Source: Gaeumannomyces sp. JS-464 | Taxonomy: Eukaryota; Ascomycota; Sordariomycetes; Magnaporthales; Magnaporthaceae | DNA length: 64,000 nt | Assembly (NCBI GenBank): GCA_002197995.1 | Contig: NGZR01000004.1 | Span: 4,278,001-4,342,000 of the forward strand | Direction: 5' to 3' | Shown here: positions 35,130 to 48,376 of the stretch, piece by piece | How the letters are laid out: every line of letters begins with the position of its first letter | Position numbering within the stretch: the stretch's first letter is position 1 | Position numbers and translations under genes: made by a program | The notes under the pieces: generated by a model | What the model saw: only the letters and a program-made list of their open reading frames with translations | Told to the model about the DNA's origin: nothing | The model's database searches: none

Positions 35130-37310
35130 CAACGATGCCGCCATAAATGAGGCTATTCCCGACCCCTCCGACGAGGGGGATACCTCTGGCGCCTCCGACA
35201 ACGAGCCTAAAACACCCCCGCCTTGGGACGGACGCCCCTAGGCCGCAATCCCTACGGATATCCTCTCCTCCCTTTACCCTTCCCTTTAGCACCTCCGGAA
35301 GGCTGTAAATAACTTCGTTGGCCTGCAAGGCTTTAAGTTAACTGCTAAACGCACCAATTCTAACGCCCAGGGCACCAAAAAGTCACCCTCGCCTGCACGT
35401 TACGCACCCGCGGGCGCGGCCCCTGCCGTGGCCTCCGACTTTCCTCGAATTCACCAATTCTTGGCATTGCGCTGTTAGTGCACACTGCCAAATTGCATAC
35501 AAATCCTTAACACCCGCCAATTAGCGACCCAACACCAATAAGCACGCCCGCCAACGGCGCTGGCGACGGCAACATGCCGTTGCCAACAGCCCCCCCTTCG
35601 GCCAATAGGGTGGCGCGCGCCCTCCTCGTCGGCCCAACGGCCCGGAGGAACGCGTCGCTGCCACCCGGGCCCCCCCGCGCGTTAGCGCACCCGACTACGC
35701 CGTCCCCGCTGCGGAATCAGCAACACCCAACAGGGCCCGATCAGGGCCAGGAAGGCTCCCATAACGGCAGCACCGGCACAGGTGCCCCTCCCCCCCTCCC
35801 CAACGCCGGCGTACGCGCCCACCCGTCGGGTCGGCCGCGGCGGCCGCGGAGGAAATTATTGCGAGCTATAGCCGCAAACAACAACAAACGGCCCTAATTT
35901 GCGCCACGCTGGCCCGATCTATCGACGCCGGCATTGCCTCCCTTCCGGCGGAAGCAATCCCCGAAGCCAACGGCTGGAAAGATTGCTTTATTAACTACGC
36001 CAAACAAGCCCTTTTCGGCCTACCTACGCCGGCCGAAAAGGAAAAAAGCCTATACGGGGCCCCGGAACCCCCGCAACGCGCGCCCCTAACCACCTACGCG
36101 TCGGTGGCCCGGGAGGGCCACCAATAACCCCAACAACCCGCATAGGCTTTTCGGAGCCGTACGCCTTAAACCCGGGCACCCCGCCTACTAATAAGCCTTA
36201 AAGCCGATTTCCAAATGTTCGTTAGGATCCCGGAAGAACGGCAGGCTTAGGCTAACTAATAAACGGGCTTTAGCATTCGTAAAGCTTTTGCCGATAGCAG
36301 GGATTTGCCGTTTACGACGGCCGACGTCCCGAAGGCGTACCGAACCTTTACCGGGTTCGTGTTAAAAGCAAAAACGGCCGATATCCAAAACCGGCTTTTG
36401 CAATACCAATTCGAACTAGGCCGTTTATATAACGCCGAAAGGATCGAAAAGCCCGAAATTTAATACAATTACGTAATTTCCGGTTACCTTACCTCTTTAA
36501 CTAACGGCTTTGGATAATGCGTCCCGATATCGGATAAACTGGTTCGGGAAAAAGTGGAAGCCTAAACAAAGTATAAACCGGTAAACGTTAAGCCTTCCGA
36601 AACCGGCGTCGACTATTAAAAGCGTATATCGTGGATTATATCCCTTTATACGCAAATGGCCGGGTTTAGGCTTTGGGGGATTACTTTCTTTTTACGCCGC
36701 GTATAACGACACCCGCCGGTTACCCAGCACACCCCTGGCTGCCACGGCTTTCACGTGGCCCGCAATTGCGCCCGGGCCGATAAGTGCTTTTAATGCGGGA
36801 AAATAAACGACGACCGGCACGTACAACCATACACGGCTCCCCCATAATGCGCGAACTGCTCGGGCCCGTATTTTGCCAACCACCTAAATTGCTTTATAAA
36901 GCCCGTACGGGTAAACGAAATGCTAAAGCATTTAACCCGTGGGGAAAAAGGGGCTATTAGGAGGTTAAGCGCACAAGCGTACCGGGCGGCGGCAAAGGCG
37001 GCGAAAGCCGCCGTTGCCACCGCTACCGCCGCTGCCGCTGCTACCGACGATACCCTTCCCGCAACCGCTATTACTACGGGCGGCTCCGCCGTAGCCGTTA
37101 ATTTAACGGCAAGCCTTACGTCCGCTGCCGCTAGTACTGCGACTACCGTTATTACCATTAACGATACCGCTAATACAACTACTACCGCCGCTGTTAACCT
37201 TACGGCTAATACCGTTATCGCCGTTACTTTAACCATCCTTATCGCCGCTGCCATTACCACCCCGCCGGCCCCGCCGTCGCTTCCGCCGTTATAGCAAGCC
37301 CGGCAAGCCC
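35130..37310 (+). pseudogene. LINE ORF1 (gag-like, zinc knuckles)
   Basis: RIP stops interrupt the frame throughout. Near 35140-35430 an acidic and Pro-rich start is visible. At about 36740-36900 there are three CCHC-type clusters (CHGFHVARNC, KCF-CGK, CANCSGPYFANHLNC) that would bind nucleic acid. An Ala/Thr-rich low-complexity tract follows at 36990-37290 (for example ATAAAAATDDTLPATA), unusual for the family and probably an expanded linker. Confidence 0.7.
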
Positions 37311-37399
37311 GCCGGCTTTGGAAGGCGTGGCCCGTACGGTTAGCAAAGAAAAGCACCTTGCTAAAAAGCTTAAGGTTAGTTTTAATAACTAATACGAAG

Positions 37400-40300
37400 T
37401 ATTGGCGAATATAAAAACTGGACCTTCCCGAGCTCGAAAAGGCTATCGAAATAACCGGAAACCTTTTGGTGGAAACCGACGGTACCGCCGGCCAATAACC
37501 TTAAAACCAAAGCCCTTAATATACCAACGCCGCTTTTACGTATGCCAGCAGCCAACCGGATATAACAAACGCATGGCAATAAGGCCCGGCGCCCGGGGTT
37601 TCGCCCCGAACGCCGTGTTTTAACCGCCGCTTAAGCGAACGTACAACGTAGTTGGAAAGCGAAAGCTATTTTACTTTAACTATTTTGGAGCTAAAACATT
37701 AACGTGGTGTTAATGCAAAAGCCTTTTAGCGCGTGGAAAAGGAAGTTTATGTTTTGCACCCACCCGTCGTACGAGCTATTTACTTCGGTAAATAGCTGGC
37801 ACGACCATTAAACCAAGCTTCGGGTAATAACTTACGTACGAAAGGACCCGGGGTTTCGGCCCGTAGCGGACCGGCCGGCAAGCAACACCCGGGACATTTT
37901 TTGGCTTACCGTCGCCGGGTGCACTTTCGTTAACGTATATAAGCCTCCAGGCGACCTTTTAAAACCTTCGTTGGACTTTTTACTACGTTAGCGCCCAACG
38001 GCAAAATGCATTATAGCTGGGGATTTTAACGCAAGGTTCCCGGCGTGGGATCCGGTTAAAAGTAATAGGAATAAAGGCTAAAATATAGCCTAATAGGCTA
38101 ATACTTATAACCTTTTTTTACTTACAGATTTAGGTTAACCTACGCATAACGACGGGGGCGTTTTGGATTTTACCTTTTCCAACGCCCTTTTGGCAATAGC
38201 GGAAATCGACCCTTCGCTAGCAACCGATTCGAACCACCGCTCGATACGGATCGAGGTTTTTAAACCTAATAACTCCGTTCCAAACTATCGGCGCGTTACG
38301 CTACCAAACGATAAATTACCGATATTCGCAAACGCGGTAATAACGGGGGCCGGCAGTTTACCGCCATTTGTAAATCCAGGCATTACGAATTACTTAAATA
38401 AAACGGCCGAAGCATTAACAAACTTGCTAAAAAATGCGCTAATAGCCCTCGGCCGGAGGCCTAAAGCCAAAAAAAAAGGCCAACTTTGGTGGAACGAAAA
38501 GTGCGCTAACGTTTAACGGAACTCGCAAAAGCTATAAGAAAACGGCGGGCTTTTTACGGCCGAAACCCGTGCTTTAAAAGCAACGGTTCGGACGGCTAAA
38601 AGATAGCATTAAGCTAACGTGCTAAAAAAAGTGGATTTTTTAAAAGCGCTATACCGTGCTGTAAAATGGCATAAACTTACACCCGTTATACGGCTTCCCC
38701 CGTTAAATATCGACGAGGAGTTTATAATAGCTTTAAAAGATAAAACGGAAGCATTGGGTCGTAAAATCCTTTATAGGTTTACGGCGGAGGACGACTTACA
38801 AAAAGACTCGTTATAGCAAAAATCTACTTAAAAAACCGCATAAATCCCGTAGGACTTCCACGTCCCCTTGGAAAAATGCCGGAAATGCACCGTCGGCACG
38901 GCAAACACGGCCCCGAGCGTCGACTTTTTAACGGTTAAACTGCTTACAACGGTTTGGCCGGCAATAGGGGAATACGTTAAAGCTTTTTTCAAAGCTTGCT
39001 TTTAAAGCCGGGCATTACCCGGGCCTTTTCCGCACAGCGGAAATGGTTATGTTAAAAAAGCTAAATAAAACAAATAAACGAACCTAAAATCCTACCGCCC
39101 GATAGCTTTGCTCCCGTGTTTAAGGAAAGGGTTAAAGCGGTTAATAGCTTCGCGGATAGCGTTTTTCGCATTATAATACGGGCTTATAACCCCGCAACAC
39201 GCCGGGGCTACCCCGAAAAAGCCGCTATCGATTTAACGGCATGCGTAGCCCACGAGGTGAAACGGGCCTTCCAAAAGCATAAAACGGCCGCTTTTGTTTT
39301 ATAAATATATAAAAGGCTTTTAACGCCCGTACTCCGCCGGAAGCTTTTTCGGAGGCTTTTAAATTAAAGGTTGGGATTTAACGTTAATACAATGGGTATT
39401 ATCATTTGCAAAAAACAAGGTGGTTAAAGTGCGTTTAAAAAACGCTACGGCACCCCCTTTTTTCCTCGAACTGCGGGTTACCCTAAAAGTTACCGGCGTT
39501 ACCGGTTTTGTTTATGCTATATATGGCCGAAATCCTACCTAAAGCAAAAGCGGTTAAGTACGAATACGCGGACGATATAGGCATTTGCGTAACGGGTAGC
39601 ATTCCGAAAAAATGCTTTCGTAAAGCAAAAGCAACGGTAACGGAAATCTTCCGTTAAAAAAGGGCTAATAAAATGGCTTTAACCCGGGGAAGTGCGAGCT
39701 TATGCACTTTTCTAAGCGGAAAAATCCTACATTCCCGGCGGTTATAACGGAAAGCTTTACTATATAACAAGCTATAAAGCTTTACGGTAATTAGGGGTTT
39801 TTTTCGACCGAAAGCTTAATTTTAAAGCCCACGTGGATAACAGGGCTGTAAAAGCCCAAAACGTTGCCAACCACTTCCAAAAGCTTACGAATTCGATAAA
39901 AGGGATACCGGTATATTCGGTACATAAAGCCGTTATAACGGTTATAATCCTTACGGCTTTATACGAAACCGAAGTGTGGTATAAGGGCAAAACCAAACCA
40001 CACCCGTACAAACCAGTATAATAGCAATTTATCCGTTAAAGCTATTTAATCGAACGGATAAACAAAGCTTTAACCGCGTCCCTCCGGGCAGTGGTTCCGG
40101 CTTGGAAAACTGCACCGATAAACGCTTTGCATTACGAATCCGGCATTTTAAACGCCTAAACGCTTTTAAAATAAGCCCGCTTCCGTTTCGCGGCTTGTAT
40201 AAATACGGTACCGGAAAATCACCCTTTAGCCGCAGCGGCTAAGCCGGCTTTTAACGCCCGAAAGCCCAAAGCAGGCCTGCCCGGCAAGCTTGCGACCTTG

Positions 40301-41500
40301 TTGTAAAGGACGGCCGAACTTTTTCCGGTTTGCACTCGCCCGGCTTACGTTTTTTATAAATATACGAGGCTTACGAGGGCCATATAAGAAAAGCCCGCAG
40401 CCGTAAAAGCTTTTATGGCGTGGTTTCGCACTTTCCCATTTACCGACGTTATAATATATAGCGACGGGTTTAAAGCAAAAAACGGGGCAGTTGGATACGG
40501 CTGGGTAATATACCAAGCCGGCCAACGTAAACTTTCCGGGCACGGCCGGTTAGCGCATCCGGCGGAAGTATTAACGGCGAAGCGGAAAAAGCCCGAATAG
40601 GCTTCCGTAAAGCCGTTTAAAGCTTCCGCAACTGCACTTTCCATTTGTGCCTCGATAACACTTCGGCGGCTAACGGCTTTTTAATACGGCTTTGATAGTT
40701 TACAAAAGGCTTTTAAAAAGGTTTATTGCTTTATAAACAAGTATTAAATACACGTCCGTTGGTCCCCGAGGCATACGGGAATCCCCGGGAACGAAAAGGC
40801 CGATATTAAAGCAAAGTTAAGTACGGCCCTCCCGATCCCCTAATACGTTAAACCAACGGTGGCGGGAGTAAAGGCTTTGGCCCGGAAAACAGCCCGGGAC
40901 GCCCGGAACGCATAGTTTTAAAAACAACTTTCCGGATCGGTATAATATAAGCCTCCCGCCGGTACCAAACATACGCTCGAACGTTGCAACTGCACCGGAA
41001 GTACTGCAACGGCTAATAGCCGCACGCACCGGCCACGGGGATTTCGACTGGTACACCGAAAGTTTAGCACGAAGATAACCCGTGCCGCTGCGGAAAAAAC
41101 AAATCCCTTTCCCACCTTGTATTTTGCAGGTTGGCTAAAACGGCAAAAAACAAATGGCTTATAGCGGACCCTCCCCCGGCTTTCGATAAGGCCCGGATAT
41201 TGGAAACGGCTTTTCAAAAGCCCTCCTTTTTGCTTCGTTCGTTAAAGCCACCAACTATTACACTATCGCCGAACGATAATAACAAAGCCCAAAAAGCCTA
41301 TATATAACCTTTTCCTTTGTACTATTAGGATTAACAATAGGCTCGTTAATCCCCCGCTTTTAGGCCGGGCTTAAAAGAGGTCCCGAAAACCCCTCCCCGC
41401 CCAAACCCGGCTTTACCCTTTTCCGGCATACCCGCCGGCAACAGCATTACTACACCCGCAGCGCTTTACAACGCCCCGGCGTATTTTTACGCTTATTGTC
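37400..41500 (+). pseudogene. LINE ORF2: endonuclease, reverse transcriptase, RNase H
   Basis: Endonuclease remnants: IIAGDFNARFPAWDP near 38010-38055 (the GDFN motif) and LDFTFSNAL near 38163, ending with LWWNEKCANV at 38485-38515. Reverse transcriptase remnants: SYRPIALLP near 39090, then AIDLTACVAHEVKRAF at 39222-39275. RNase H: IYSDGFKAKNGAVGYGW near 40455-40505, with the expected first Asp, and HPAEVLTAK near 40557. A Cys-rich tail lies near 41080-41130. Many codons are TAA or TAG. Confidence 0.8.
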
Positions 41501-41599
41501 GATTGCCCGCGCTAACAAGGAGCGCCGGAATGCGGCCCGACCCCCGTATGCCTTCGGGTTTAATTTGTTGCCGTTTTAATAGCAGCATATAGCTTAGTG

Positions 41600-41879
41600 T
41601 TAAGCTTAGGTAGCGCTAGCACGTTATATGCCCTTTGGGAGGCAGGGACTGGTAGATCCCGATTTACTAACGTTAAATATACTCTCTTTTTTTTTCTCTC
41701 TTTCTCTCTCCCTTTGCCGTGGCTTCCGTCGCCGGACAATAACCTCCCAAATAACCGACTGTACCTACGAGATCGTTTTACAACGCCTGCCGGCCAACGG
41801 AAGTCGCTGGAGCTTCCGGATGCTTAATTTTAAGCATTTAAAGCACGGCCCGGCGACCGACGACCTCGAAAAGCCCTTC
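41600..41879 (+). other. Junction between LINE and MULE coding sequence
   Basis: About 280 bases with a CT-rich tract (41680-41710), probably MULE promoter or leader sequence. I see no motif. Confidence 0.35.
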
Positions 41880-42643
41880 CGCGCCTAAGATTTTTCGCCA
41901 AAAAAGGGCGATTTTTTAAAGTCCCTATTCGCCGACTCCTCGATCCGTACCCGGGCGATTTCCGATTTAATGCGTGCCCGGTACCCCCAGCGACGTTGGC
42001 CGGCCCCGACGTTTTACCGTTGGCGGTATTTGCACCGTAAAAAAAGGGCTAACGGGTATCCCTTTACCGCGGCTTTCCTAAATGCCTTACACGAGCCTCG
42101 CATCGAGTTTTCAGCCTTTAACCCGCCTGATTTCCTTTTACAAAATACAAAGGTCCTTTCGTTTACGGGCGTTACGTGGGCTTATAAAAAGCCGCTTTAC
42201 TGGATTAATAAAAATCCTAAATGCTTGCAAATCGACGTTACCTACAAAACCAACCGCTATTACATGCACCTAATTACGGCCGTTTTAATCACTAACGAAA
42301 GAACTACAATGCCGGTTTTTTAAAGCTTATTAAAGGCCGAAAAAAAGGAGGATTTTCTTTGGTGGTTTAAAGCTATAAAGTCCTGTTAAAACCGCCGTGG
42401 CTTTCCGCCCTTAAAAGTTATTATCACTAATGGGGATTTCTGCTTCCGCGCCGCCGCTAAAAGCGTGTTTCCCTTTTCCAAGCTTTAGCTTTGCGTTTTT
42501 CACTTTAACGGCGACGTTATCGCTTAAATTAAAAAGAAATAGGATAAAAACGCGGCCAGGGCGGCCTTTAAAAAGTCGGCAAAAAGCACTTCCGAAAGTA
42601 ACGATCCGAAGCCGGGCGCCGAGGTTACCCCACCTACCCCTAC
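41880..42643 (+). pseudogene. MULE transposase, N-terminal part
   Basis: Plus-strand frame with an N-terminal DNA-binding-like region (DLMRARYPQRRWPAPTFYRW) and the start of the catalytic domain. ITNPKCLQI-type sequence is followed by DVTYKTNRYYMHL near 42235, which matches the DxTYKTNRxxMPL pattern around the first catalytic Asp. Later comes VIITNGDFCFRAA near 42420-42455, close to the second Asp. Coding is cut at 42643 by the 14.5-kb LTR element and resumes at 57136. Joining the two sides after removing one cctac keeps the frame (VTPPT then PLARAKGK). Confidence 0.8.
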
Positions 42644-42926
42644 TATTACGAGGTAAGCCGAAGGCTTGTACGAGGTGATTACGATAACCGTAAACGGTGA
42701 TTAAGGGTTAAAGGCTTATATTGCTATAAGGTAAATACAACAATTTAGCTTGTTCCGGCAATTTAAAAATTGCCTTTTACAAGCTGCCTAAATAGCGTGG
42801 CCCCCTTTAAGCCTTTTATTACGTGCTTGGAATGCCTTAAGCTTTCACGTAGCTCGGGCCTGTAAACAAGGCTAAAGCTTTTTACTATAATGGTAACCCG
42901 CTATTATTACGGCGAGCCTTTTTACA
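42644..42926. repeat. Left LTR of the 14.5-kb element
   Basis: 283 bp, colinear with 56849-57130; differences are overwhelmingly transitions. Confidence 0.88.
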
Positions 42927-45149
42927 CTGTCCCTCTTTTAAAGCATTAACGTTTCGGCAGTGCCTGTTAGCGAAATGGTCGCGTCGAGGCTTAGTCGGTT
43001 TATAGCGAATTAGCGGGCAAGTTAAATTTATTAATGCTTTTACCATTTAAGGTAAATGGTTTTTTAATAATGTGAAAGTGCGAATAACTTTTTTTAACAA
43101 AGTGCCAGTAAAGCTTATAAGATTTTGGTGGCGTTTTCGGTAGCGTTAGCCGTATAAGGCTGGCGACGGTTAAGGCAAAAGCGGTCCTGCTGGTAAACCT
43201 TTTGTTTTTTTTCCGGCCGGCCGGCGTTGTTTTTTTTCCTTTTAACAACACAATTAACAGCGACGATTAAACGCCGCTAATTGTTGCTTTATTCCTTTTA
43301 CCTTCGCATTGCCTATTTGCTTATAAGGCTCGCGCTTTTGGCGTATAAAAGCTTGCGTTTGCTTTTAAAGTTGGCGTTTTTTTTTCCCGCAATTTTTTTA
43401 CGCTTTTTGTTTAGCCCGGATTTAGGCTTTTTCCAGCTGCAATCGCGGTTTCGATTACGCTTAATTACGCTTTCTTTTCCAACTACGGTCGCGGTTGTAC
43501 GTTTTCGTCCTCCTTTTCGGCTCGCTCGTTTCGAACGTACGCTAACCCGATTTTGCTACAAAATTATATTTTACAACGCTGCCGCTAACGAGGCATTTCG
43601 CCGTCGCTTTTTCGCTTTTAACAATACGGAGCAAACGATCGTAACTAGCTTTACGAAGGAAAACTTTTACCATTTTGCCGATTATGGCATTTTTAAAAAA
43701 GTTTGTTTTTTTCCTGCTATTTCGCTTTCCGGTTTAGCTTTAATTTAAACTTTCGAAATAGTTTCGTTATTAATATACCCCGTTAGCGTTATTTGTCGGT
43801 TTAACGAGTTTAACGATTTCGCCGATAAAAAAGCATCGTTTCGCTTTGCGTTTTTTTGCAAAAAAGGACCGCTAGCGAATTTAAATTGCTTTTATTACTA
43901 GTACGATGGCTTTTAATAATGTTTAACGCCGTTTTTTTTTATAACAATTGCTATATGACTAACTTTTTTTAAAGTGGGATATATTTTAAGCACAATTTGG
44001 TATGTATTACCAGTATTATTAAAGCAAGCCGTTTTTTTCGATGCATTTATCGGGGTTAAGTTTGTCGTTTTTTACCCCGGGGTTTCCTTTTTAATATTAA
44101 TTTAGGCTTATTAAAAGTATGTTAATAAATATATAATAGCTTATTAAATTTTTCGATAAGCTTATTGCGTGGTTTCGCTTTTTTTAATTTGTTTTTATAA
44201 AAAAACCTTTATGGTTTTTCCGTTACGATTTATTTTTCGGCTTATTATAGTTTTTTATTTTACCGATAATAGTTGGATTTTTATTAAATTCGCTTTTTTA
44301 ATTTCGGTAAAACCTTTATATTGCCTTTTTTTTTTAAAAAAGTTTAACCATTATAACTCGTACTATTTTTTAACGTTTTAAAATTTATTTATAAATGTTC
44401 GGTATTACCGGTTGCTCGTAAAAAGATATGTATTCGCGGCGTATCCGAAAATGCATATTCGGCACGTTTTTTATAACGAGCTTACCGAGTTTAATAAAAT
44501 GCTAGCTTAAATAAGCTAATTTATTTTTTAAAATTAAGTTTCGGTTATAACTCGCGTTAATTGGGAATTGCGTTTTATGCTTTTTTACGATATCGTGTTT
44601 AACCCAGCTATTAACAGCGTTCGTTTTTTCCAATTTCCAAAGTTATAATAAAAGGTTTTTAACGAAAGTTAAATTTTTAACCTTTCGGATAAAAAATTTA
44701 AAAAAAGTTTAAATTGCGAAGTAAAAATTAAGTTTAACGATATATTATTATTCGTTAATATTAACGGTAATTCGATTTTATACTAAATCGCTAAAGTTTA
44801 AATTATAATTCGATTTGCCGATAATTCGAAATTTAAAAAAGAAAATAATAATAACGAAAGCTTTTTTATTAAAACGCGGTTGTTAAACGTTAAATAATAG
44901 TTAACGTAGTTTACCACCGAATCGGTTAAACCACCGAGTCGATCAATTTTAATCGCAACGCGACGCGTTAACTTTTTACCCAAACATTTTAACATTTGCG
45001 CAATAAATTCGCAATTTAAAAAATTTAAAGTAATTTTTGCTTTGCTAGCAATCGAAAATAATTCGAAAATTAGCATGCGTGTTATAGCGAAGCTTTATAA
45101 TATTTCTTACTTTACATTAAACGATCGACGCCGCGGCCGGATTGTTCGA
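42927..45149. other. Degenerate AT-rich interior of the 14.5-kb LTR element
   Basis: Strongly RIP-decayed. A long plus-strand open frame at 43281-43748 is hydrophobic and probably antisense. The minus strand there reads as Lys/Arg-rich sequence (for example KRKKNNAGRPEKKQKVYQQD near 43230-43170) with an AT-hook-like GRP, so a minus-strand DNA-binding or gag-like protein once lay here. From about 43750 to 45149 I recognise nothing. Confidence 0.4.
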
Positions 45150-46763
45150 TTCGATAGCATGCTTAATTTTAAAAATTAACGGAATTCGAAAAAAAGGCGC
45201 TTATTAAATACATACTCGAGCTGGATTTTCGCGCATTCCCTTTTCGGCCTTTTGGTGTTAAAAATATAGCCAATCGATTATTCGCCGAACGCGACGCGAG
45301 CACCGTCGGGACCAACTGGGTCGCGAAGTTCGTTAAGCGCCGCGCAAAGCTCGGTACGCGCTAAATTTGAAAGTACGACTACCAAAAGGCCAAATGCGAA
45401 AATCCCAAGCTCGTTTTTGCGTAATTCGACTTTATGCGAAATATTATAGCCAAATATGGCATTTTAAATAACGACATTTACAATTTCGACGAAACCGGTT
45501 TTTTTATAGGCATAATCGCCGCCGTTATAATTATTACAACATTAAAAAGCCGTGGTAAAGCAAAGCTGGTCCAGCTTGGCAACCGGAAATGGGCTACAGT
45601 TATTTAAAAGGTTAACTATTACGGCTAAGCGATCCTTTTTTTTTATCGTTAAAAGGTAATACTATTTGGCTAATTAGTATTTGGAAACCGACTTTTTACA
45701 CGACTAGGTTATTTTAACAAATCCTAACGGGTGAATTACGAACGAGCTCGGTTTAAAATGGATTTGGCATTTTGATAAACACATTACAGCTCGCAAAAAA
45801 GGTCCTATCGTTTGTTAATGCTAAACGGGTATAAAAGCTACCATTTAACGGATTTTAAGCTTTATTGCTAAAAATATAACATCGTTACGCTTTGCATGCC
45901 TTCGTATTCGTTTTACTTTTTTTTAACCGCTTAACGTTAAATGCTTTAGCCCGTTAAAAAAAGCGTACGGTTAACAAATTAAAAACCTAATAAAATTACA
46001 CGTTAACCACGTAATTAAAGTCGAGTTCTTTTCGGCGTTTAAAACGGCATTTTTTAACTTTATAACCGAAAAAAATATTTAAAAAGGTTTTCGAAAGGCT
46101 GGTTTTGCTTTTTTTAATCCGGATTCGGTTTTGGAAAAAGCTAAATGTAAAGTTACGAACTTTAACTTTTTTAAAAAAGCTTTTAAACGACGCCGAACTT
46201 TAAACCTCCAAAACGCTTTAAATAGTTAAAAACGCAATTTTCGCAATCCGAACATATTAAAACCCGGATTTCCAATTACTAAAGCAGTTTTCCGACATTT
46301 ATGCTAACGGTTGTTAACCAGTTTGCGAAAAGGGCTAAAGCTATTATGCATCGGGTCGCCTTTTTAAAAGAAAAGAATTTCAAATTACGAAAGGCGAACG
46401 AAGCATTAAGCAAACGCCGGAAGGCTAAAAAAACACGTGTTTAATAAAAAAGGTTACATATTATTAAAAAAATACGGAATGTTTTAAACCAGGAGGAGCT
46501 AAATAGGCAGTTATAGCAAAAAATGCGCGATTATAGGGGTTAAAAAAAAAGGGCGACGACGATTCGTCGGCGATGTGGCATTTGCGGCAAAACCGGACAT
46601 AATGCGCGTATTTGCCAAAAAAAAGTAAAAACGTCCGATATATATAATTCCGAATAGTTTAAATGGATTTTTGGCGTTATTGGGTTAGCATACGCGTCGA
46701 TTAACCAAAGGTTAAATGTAAATGCGTTATTCGCTTATGTGCGTTACTCGCTTGTAAACCACG
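45150..46763 (+). pseudogene. pogo/Fot1-like transposase remnant, copy 1
   Basis: The N-terminal DNA-binding half is visible at 45185-45365 (ALIKYILELDFRAFPFRPFG, GTNWVAKFVKRRAKLGTR), matching the HTH-CENPB pattern of Fot1/Pot2 elements. The DDE core starts with IYNFDETGFFIGI near 45480-45515, with the first Asp present. The C-terminal coiled region (KLRKANEALSKRRKAKKTRV) is near 46383-46442, and a zinc-knuckle-like end lies near 46570-46620. RIP stops are frequent. Confidence 0.75.
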
Positions 46764-48083
46764 TTATAGCCAAATATAGCATTTTAAATAACGATATTTA
46801 TAATTTTAACGAAACCGGTTTTTTTATAAGTATAATCGCCGCCGTTATAATTATTATAATATCGAAAAGCCGTAATAAAGCAAAGCTGGTTTAGCTTAGC
46901 AATCGGGAATAGGTTATAGTTATTTAAAAGGTTAACTATTACGGTTAAGCGATTTTTTTTATTATCGTTAAAAAGTAGTATTATTTGGCTAATTGGTATT
47001 CGAAAACTAACCTTTTACGCGATTAGGTTATTTTAACGAGTTTTAACGAGTGAATTACGAACGAGCTCGGCCTAAAATAAATTCGGCATTTCGATAAACA
47101 CATTGCAATTCGCAAAAAAAGGTCCTATCGTTTATTAATGCTAAACGGGTATAAAAACCACCACTCGACGGATTTTAAGCTTTATTGCCAAAAATATAAC
47201 ATTATTACGCTTTATATGCCTTCGCATTTATTTTACTTTTTTTAGCCGCTTAACGTTAAATGTTTTAGCCCGCTAAAAAAGGCGTACGGTTAACAAATCG
47301 AAAACCTAATAAAGTTACACGTTAACCACGTAACTAAAGTCGAATTCCTTTCGGCGTTTAAAACGGCATTTTTTAACTTTATAACTAAAAAAACATTTAA
47401 AAAAGCTTTCGAAAAGCTAGCTTTGCTCCTTTTAATTCGGATTTGGTTTTGGAAAAGCTGGATGTAAAGCTACGAATTTTAATTCCTTTAAAAAAAAAGC
47501 CTTTAAATAACGCCGAACTTTAAACTTCCAAAACGCTTTAAACAATTAAAAACGCAACTTCGCAATTTAAACATATTAAAATTCGAATTTCCAATTACCG
47601 AAGCAGCTTTTCGTTACTTATACTATCGGTTATAAACCAATTAACGAAAAGGGCTAAAGCAATTATGCATCGGGTTAACCTTTTAAAAGAAAAGTGCTCC
47701 AAATTACGAAAGGCGAACGAAGTGTTAAGCAAACGCCGGAGGGCTAAAAAAACGCGTATCCAACTTGGAAAATTATTTACTATAAACGAAGTACGAAATG
47801 TTTTAAACTAGCAAAAGCTAAATAAATAGCTATAGCAAAAAATGCGCGATTATAAAGGTTAGGAAAAAAAGGCGACGACTATTTGTCGGCGATATGGCAT
47901 TTGCGGCAAAACCGAACATAATACGCGCATTTGTTAAAAGCAAGTAAAAATGTCCGATATATACAGTTCCGAATAGTTTAAATGGATTTTTGGCGTTATT
48001 AGGTTAGCATGCGCGTTAATTAACCGAAAGTCGGGTATGGGTGCGCTATTCGCTTATATGCGCCACTCGCTTGTAAACCACGT
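46764..48083 (+). pseudogene. pogo/Fot1-like transposase remnant, copy 2 (tandem)
   Basis: Direct tandem repeat of 45444-46763 with a period of 1,320 bp. It lacks the N-terminal DNA-binding half. The first catalytic Asp codon is now Asn (YNFNETGF near 46800-46830), a G-to-A change as made by RIP. Both copies share the junction sequence cgcttgtaaaccacgttat. Confidence 0.8.
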
Positions 48084-48196
48084 TATGTAATTTTTATTTT
48101 TAATAAAAAAAACTTTTTTTAAAAAGGTTAGCAAATTGTAAATTACCGTTTTAAAAGTTTTGCGTATTACGGTTGCGGTTTTTCGGGAAATGTAAA

Positions 48197-48376
48197 TGTT
48201 ATAATGCAACACCTAAATGCTAGGAAAAGAGCTTGTTATTACGCGAGGAGGGAAAAAAAAAAACTCCCAATTATCTAATAGCGAAAAGCCGTATATATAC
48301 AAGCTAAATGGTAGCTGGGGATCGCTTCGTAATATTAGGTAATAGCTAGGTGGTAGCTAGGGATCGCTCTGTAATA
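48197..48376 (-). repeat. Chromovirus 3' LTR
   Basis: 180 bp, same length as 56026-56205. A G-rich tract (minus strand agcagggg) lies at its inner edge and may be the polypurine tract. Confidence 0.88.

Larger units (their letters stand above)
35110..41590 (+). mobile_element. Tad-like LINE retrotransposon (RIP-decayed)
   Basis: A non-LTR retrotransposon with two degenerate plus-strand reading frames: a zinc-knuckle ORF1, then endonuclease, reverse transcriptase and RNase H. That order is characteristic of the Tad/I group in fungi. Boundaries are approximate; I could not identify the poly-A end or a duplication. It is inserted in the 5' part of the MULE. Confidence 0.75.

Noticed and set aside
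43281..43748. Plus-strand frame of 155 codons in AT-rich DNA
   Set aside because: Leu/Phe-rich and without motifs; the opposite strand reads as a Lys-rich protein, so this is probably an antisense shadow.
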